Below are positions 60,447 through 64,000 of a stretch of DNA of 64,000 bases, piece by piece; the first letter of the stretch is position 1, and each line of letters begins with the position of its first letter. The DNA lies in contig NZ_JAOZEW010000005.1 of the NCBI RefSeq assembly GCF_025847235.1, forward strand, positions 1 to 64,000, read 5' to 3'. A program made the position numbers and the translations under genes. This DNA comes from Flavobacterium shii (GTDB lineage Bacteria > Bacteroidota > Bacteroidia > Flavobacteriales > Flavobacteriaceae). A model generated the notes under the pieces. That model had not been told where the DNA came from. It saw nothing but the letters and a program-made list of their open reading frames with translations, and did no database searches.

Positions 60447-60785
60447 CTTCTTGTAATTTATATGGTTTTGACAAAAAATACTTTTAATTTCTATATTTTT
60501 AAGAAAAAATAGTTGTCTTTTTTACGAAAATGACTTCTGTAAGAATACTTCTACTTGAAACTTATTGTTTTGGCTGTTAGTAGTTTATGCTGTAATGGTG
60601 TTTCTCCTGCTGTACTCTTTTTTAACTTCGGTAGCACTACTTAAATTATTTATTTTATATTGTAATTATAATAATTCAAAAAAACCTAAAGTTAAACTTG
60701 GGGATTTTTAAATTGTTAATTTTTGGTCTTTAATTCAAATTATATGTGTACTTAATCTACGTCACGACGCGAAGTTCCTGACATT

Positions 60786-60807
60786 ATTACGATAACGTTA
60801 TAGTAAT
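60786..60807. promoter_or_regulatory. 22-base near-palindrome, possible operator
   Basis: ATTACGATAACG pairs with CGTTATAGTAAT with one mismatch in 12 positions. It lies about 80 bases upstream of the likely transcription start of the acyl-CoA dehydrogenase gene, where a TetR-type fatty-acid repressor could bind. No such regulator is in the window. Confidence 0.4.
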
Positions 60808-60839
60808 CTGTTGTGATCGATCAAAAAAACTTTGCAAAA

Positions 60840-60870
60840 TTGAAAATTTCAGTATAAAAAAGTACCTTTG
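60840..60870 (+). promoter_or_regulatory. Promoter of the acyl-CoA dehydrogenase gene
   Basis: TTG (60840-60842), 20 bases, TACCTTTG (60863-60870): close to the flavobacterial TTG-N19-TAnnTTTG consensus. It supports ATG 60914 as the start, because a start at 60881 would leave almost no leader. Confidence 0.7.
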
Positions 60871-60913
60871 AGCACATTTTTTGAACAAAAAACAACTTTT
60901 ATTTTATAATACT

Positions 60914-62056
60914 ATGGATTTTAATCTTACCGAAGAGCATTTAATGATACAACAAGCCGCTAGAGATTTTGCTCAAAACGAATTGTTACCTGGTGTGATA
61001 GAAAGAGACGAAAAGCAAATTTTTCCGACGGAACAAATAAAAAAAATGGGACAACTCGGGTTCATGGGAATGATGGTTGATCCTAAATATGGTGGAAGTG
61101 GTTTGGATACTATTTCATACGTAATTGCTATGGAAGAGATTTCGAAAGTTGATGCTTCGGCTTCTGTAGTTATGTCGGTAAATAATTCATTAGTTTGTTG
61201 GGGACTTCAGGCTTTTGGAACCGAAGAACAAAAACAAAAATACTTGCCAGGATTAGCTTCTGGAGAGATTCATGGTGCCTTTTGCTTAAGCGAGCCTGAA
61301 GCTGGTAGTGATGCCACATCACAAAAGACTTCTGGAATTGATATGGGCGACCATTATTTAGTAAACGGAACCAAGAACTGGATTACCAATGGTAATACGG
61401 CTTCTGTGTATATTGTAATTGTACAAACTCATGCCGAGAAAAAGCATAAAGGAATCAACGCTTTAATTATGACTAAGGATATGGCAGGTTTCTCTGTTGG
61501 TCCTAAGGAACAAAAAATGGGGATTCGTGGATCAGATACGCATTCATTAATGTTTAATGATGTAAAAGTGCCAAAAGAAAACCGTATTGGTGAGGATGGA
61601 TTTGGATTTAAATTCGCCATGAAAACATTGGCAGGAGGAAGAATTGGTATTGCATCTCAGGCATTAGGAATAGCTTCGGGAGCTTATGAACTTGCTTTAA
61701 AATATTCAAAAGAGCGTAAAGCTTTTGGAACAGAAATTTGCAATCACCAGGCAATTGCTTTTAAATTAGCTGATATGGCGGTAAATATCGAAGCAGCTCG
61801 TCATCTTTGTATGAAAGCGGCTTGGGATAAAGACCAGCATAATAACTATGATGTAAGTGGTGCTATGGCAAAATTATTTGCTTCGCAAGTTGCTATGGAT
61901 ACTGCGGTAGAAGCGGTGCAAATTCATGGAGGAAACGGTTATGTGAAAGAATATCATGTAGAGCGTTTTATGCGTGATGCAAAAATTACTCAGATTTATG
62001 AAGGAACTTCTGAGATCCAAAAGATAGTTATTTCCAGAGCTGTTATCGCCGGATAA
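60914..62056 (+). CDS. Acyl-CoA dehydrogenase
   Basis: A 380-residue flavoprotein that oxidises acyl-CoA to trans-2-enoyl-CoA in fatty- or branched-chain-acid breakdown. Landmarks: the FAD-binding CLSEPEAGSDA, GTKNWITNG and GGRIGIASQALGIA; and the catalytic glutamate region IYEGTSEIQKIVISR near the C-terminus. Of usual length. The open frame extends to a TTG at 60881, but MDFNLTEEHLMIQQAARDFA at 60914 is the family start. It is a single gene with its own promoter and terminator. Confidence 0.95.
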   Translation: MDFNLTEEHLMIQQAARDFAQNELLPGVIERDEKQIFPTEQIKKMGQLGFMGMMVDPKYGGSGLDTISYVIAMEEISKVDASASVVMSVNNSLVCWGLQAFGTEEQKQKYLPGLASGEIHGAFCLSEPEAGSDATSQKTSGIDMGDHYLVNGTKNWITNGNTASVYIVIVQTHAEKKHKGINALIMTKDMAGFSVGPKEQKMGIRGSDTHSLMFNDVKVPKENRIGEDGFGFKFAMKTLAGGRIGIASQALGIASGAYELALKYSKERKAFGTEICNHQAIAFKLADMAVNIEAARHLCMKAAWDKDQHNNYDVSGAMAKLFASQVAMDTAVEAVQIHGGNGYVKEYHVERFMRDAKITQIYEGTSEIQKIVISRAVIAG

Positions 62057-62079
62057 TTAAAACTACAAAATTTATATTT

Positions 62080-62117
62080 AAACCCTTTCAGCTTTCTGGC
62101 TCGAAAGGGTTTTTTGT
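62080..62117 (+). terminator. Terminator of the acyl-CoA dehydrogenase gene
   Basis: Arms AAACCCTTTC and GAAAGGGTTT around 13 bases, then a T-run, 23 bases past the stop codon. Confidence 0.88.
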
Positions 62118-62427
62118 TTTTGGGATATAACTACAATTCCCATTTATATTAAACAGAAAAAAAATCACTTTTTTTTCTGTTTTAGAAAACCATAAACTAA
62201 TTTAAAACGTAAATGATATAAAAGCCATCAACAAGTTTTATAAAATAGGAATAATAACTCAATTTATTGTGTTTTGGGAGCCATGCCCGAAATACGGTAT
62301 TTTTTGATAATTATCTGTGGAGTTTTATTCCTATTTCATGTCCAAATAGGTGTGATTTGTTTAATAACAACTTACACATCATATCTATAATATTTGAGCA
62401 AAGTAAAAATTGTAAATTTTTGATATC
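62118..62427. other. Intergenic region with a 94-base inverted-repeat structure
   Basis: No gene. Arms at 62243-62260 (AAATAGGAATAATAACTC) and 62320-62336 pair over 17 positions with one bulge, enclosing 59 bases that contain GAGCCATGCCCGAAATACGG. This could be a structured RNA or a small mobile repeat; it is not similar to the other repeats here. Confidence 0.5.
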
Positions 62428-63108
62428 ATGAAACAAGTCAAAAACATTTCGGTAGGTTTTCTAGTTAGTTTTTTAGGTTCAATTCCGCTTGGATATTTGA
62501 ATTTAGTAGGTTTTGAAATTTATAACAGATCTGGATTTGATAATTTATTTCTGTTTTTACTGGGGATTGTTTTTGTAGAATCCTTTGTTATTTATTTTAC
62601 CTTATTATTTGCCAGACAGTTGGTTGATAATAAAAAATTAATGAAAGGAATAGATTTTTTTACCGTTATATTCATGCTTGCCTTTGCCTATTTATTTTAT
62701 ATACATTTTGATTCAAATATAAATGAGCATAGCTATTTGGAGAAATATATTATGTACTCTCCCTTTGTAATTGGGGTGCTGCTTAATTGTTTTAATTTTT
62801 TACAATTACCTTTTTGGACCGATTGGAATTTGTATTTAATAGATGAGAATTATATTTCTACAGAAAAAGACTTTAAATATTATTATATTGCAGGAACTTT
62901 AATTGGATTTTTTTTAGGAATGCTTAGTCTGATCTTGATATTACAATTCATATTTAATAATACATCATTGTTTTTTAACTACTTGATGTCAGTTTTAATT
63001 CCGTTGTTTTTCATTGTCTTGGCAGGTATTCAAATTTTTAAAGTGTACAATAAGTATTTTAGATCAAAAACTACAAAAACTTTGCCTAACCAAACCAGCT
63101 CTATTTAA
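62428..63108 (+). CDS. LysE-like membrane protein
   Basis: A 226-residue protein with about six transmembrane helices. The N-terminus 'SVGFLVSFLGSIPLGYLNLVGFEIYNRSGFDNLFLFLLGIVFVESFVIYF' recalls LysE/RhtB-type exporters (the 'G.iPG....N' segment). The function is unproven. It overlaps the next gene by one base, so the two are translationally coupled. Confidence 0.65.
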   Translation: MKQVKNISVGFLVSFLGSIPLGYLNLVGFEIYNRSGFDNLFLFLLGIVFVESFVIYFTLLFARQLVDNKKLMKGIDFFTVIFMLAFAYLFYIHFDSNINEHSYLEKYIMYSPFVIGVLLNCFNFLQLPFWTDWNLYLIDENYISTEKDFKYYYIAGTLIGFFLGMLSLILILQFIFNNTSLFFNYLMSVLIPLFFIVLAGIQIFKVYNKYFRSKTTKTLPNQTSSI

Positions 63109-64000
63109 TGAAAAAACTATTCTTTTTATTCCCATTTATTTTTTTTGGATGTAAATCTAATTCGACAATTGCAACTGATGCAACGGAATCAATATCAAAG
63201 TCAGAAGTTAATTATAAAGTAAAAGAAGATGATGTTGCTTCGATTTTAAAATATCTTTCTTCGGATGAGTTAGAGGGTCGGGAAACAGGTACAAAAGGGA
63301 TAGAGAAAGCAGCAGTATATCTGGAAGATTTTTTTAGAAAGAATAGCATAAAACCTTATTTTTCTTCTTATCGAGATACTTTATCCACATTTAAAACTCC
63401 TGCATACAATATAGTTGGATATTTGGAAGGAACAGATTCAAAACTAAAAAGTGAATTTGTGATTTTAAGTGCACATTATGATCATATTGGTTTAGATAAA
63501 AAAGGTCTTAATGGGGATTTTATAAATAATGGTGCAAACGATGACGCATCGGGAGTTACTGCTGTTGCCGAAATGGCAAAATATTTTAGTAAAACCAAAT
63601 CGAATAAAAGAAGCATACTTTTTGTCTTTTTTGCAGGCGAAGAAAAGGGATTGCTAGGGTCTAAACATTTGGCTAAAAAACTTAAGGCAACGAATTTTAA
63701 TTTATACACTCAGTTAAATATAGAAATGATTGGTGTGCCAATGAAACGTGATTATCTAGCCTACATTACAGGTTATGATAAATCAAACATGGCAACAAAA
63801 ATTAATGAATATACCGGTGATAAGACTATTGGGTTCTTACCAAAAGAAGCCGAATATCAATTGTTTTTCAGATCGGATAATTTTCCTTTTTTCGAAGCAT
63901 TCAAAGTGCCTTGTCAATCTATAAGTACATTTGACTTTGAGAATTTTAATTTTTACCATCATGTATCAGATGAATTTAAGGTTATGGATGTTCCACACAT
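63108..64000 (+). CDS. M28-family zinc aminopeptidase lipoprotein, cut by the window end
   Basis: A partial gene of at least 297 codons with no stop inside the window. The signal peptide ends FFGC (Cys15, lipoprotein). Metal-binding residues are visible in order: SAHYDHIG, GANDDASG, AGEEKGLLGS, NIEMIG and YHHVSDEF, the pattern of M28 peptidases/aminopeptidases. It probably removes amino acids from peptides in the periplasm. It is coupled to the LysE-like gene by a one-base overlap (ATG at 63108). Confidence 0.87.
   Translation, partial: MKKLFFLFPFIFFGCKSNSTIATDATESISKSEVNYKVKEDDVASILKYLSSDELEGRETGTKGIEKAAVYLEDFFRKNSIKPYFSSYRDTLSTFKTPAYNIVGYLEGTDSKLKSEFVILSAHYDHIGLDKKGLNGDFINNGANDDASGVTAVAEMAKYFSKTKSNKRSILFVFFAGEEKGLLGSKHLAKKLKATNFNLYTQLNIEMIGVPMKRDYLAYITGYDKSNMATKINEYTGDKTIGFLPKEAEYQLFFRSDNFPFFEAFKVPCQSISTFDFENFNFYHHVSDEFKVMDVPH

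Larger units (their letters stand above)
60447..60913. other. Intergenic region with palindrome and promoter
   Basis: No gene. It holds a 22-base near-palindrome (60786-60807) and the promoter at 60840-60870 of the acyl-CoA dehydrogenase. The rest is AT-rich. Confidence 0.5.

Noticed and set aside
63482..63709. Minus-strand frame opposite the M28 peptidase
   Set aside because: The plus strand carries all M28 metal-binding motifs in one frame, so the opposite frame is a shadow.

Overview
The window is a chromosomal segment of an AT-rich member of the Bacteroidota, almost certainly a Flavobacterium or close relative. Evidence seen in the sequence: the gliding-motility genes gldA, gldE and gldD, with the flavobacterial order mutY-ssb-gldE-gldD; many OmpA/TonB-type outer-membrane proteins; a TTG-N19-TAnnTTTG promoter in front of the ribosomal genes rplU-rpmA; few Shine-Dalgarno-like sites; and the dispersed intergenic repeats common in this genus. 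No prophage, CRISPR array or complete insertion sequence was found.

Layout. 0-5.1 kb: TonB-dependent receptor, a surface lipoprotein and GldA. 5.2-9.0 kb: an outer-membrane protein, a structured-RNA candidate, metE and a divergent Lrp-type regulator. 9.4-14.7 kb: dGTPase, a DUF3078 protein, dxs, a four-cysteine membrane protein and a TadA-like deaminase. 14.9-24.0 kb: a giant alpha-2-macroglobulin lipoprotein and its usual partner pbpC, separated here by a REP-associated transposase (RAYT) and five REP-like palindromes. 24.0-31.2 kb: RNase G, a tiny basic protein, HU, mutY-ssb-gldE-gldD and a heavy-metal-binding lipoprotein. 31.3-38.7 kb: a DMT exporter, an M16 peptidase pair (one active, one inactive subunit), rplU-rpmA, a membrane protein and an acetyltransferase-like protein. 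38.8-42.4 kb: an AraC regulator, then a DeoR regulator/HAD protein/MFS transporter group on the minus strand. The HAD protein has lost its nucleophile, and a 48-bp palindrome lies just upstream of the transporter.

42.4-53.3 kb is the accessory part. It holds a membrane-bound AraC regulator with a serine hydrolase, two orphan proteins around an XRE regulator separated by near-identical hairpins, a second membrane AraC regulator, a PD40 propeller protein, remnants of an outer-membrane protein and of an ISL3-like transposase, duplicated intergenic units, a methyltransferase and two tRNAs. 53.4-64 kb returns to housekeeping: folC, exbB-exbD and a convergent TonB-like protein, glutamate/leucine-type dehydrogenase, two chalcone-isomerase-fold paralogues, acyl-CoA dehydrogenase, a LysE-like membrane protein and an M28 peptidase cut by the window end.

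The best candidates for something unusual are the RAYT/REP cassette inside the macroglobulin-pbpC pair, the pseudo-HAD operon with its large palindrome, and the repeat-rich orphan cassette at 45.6-47.9 kb. Nothing in the window can be called a new system from sequence alone. All functional calls come from motif reading, not database searches.
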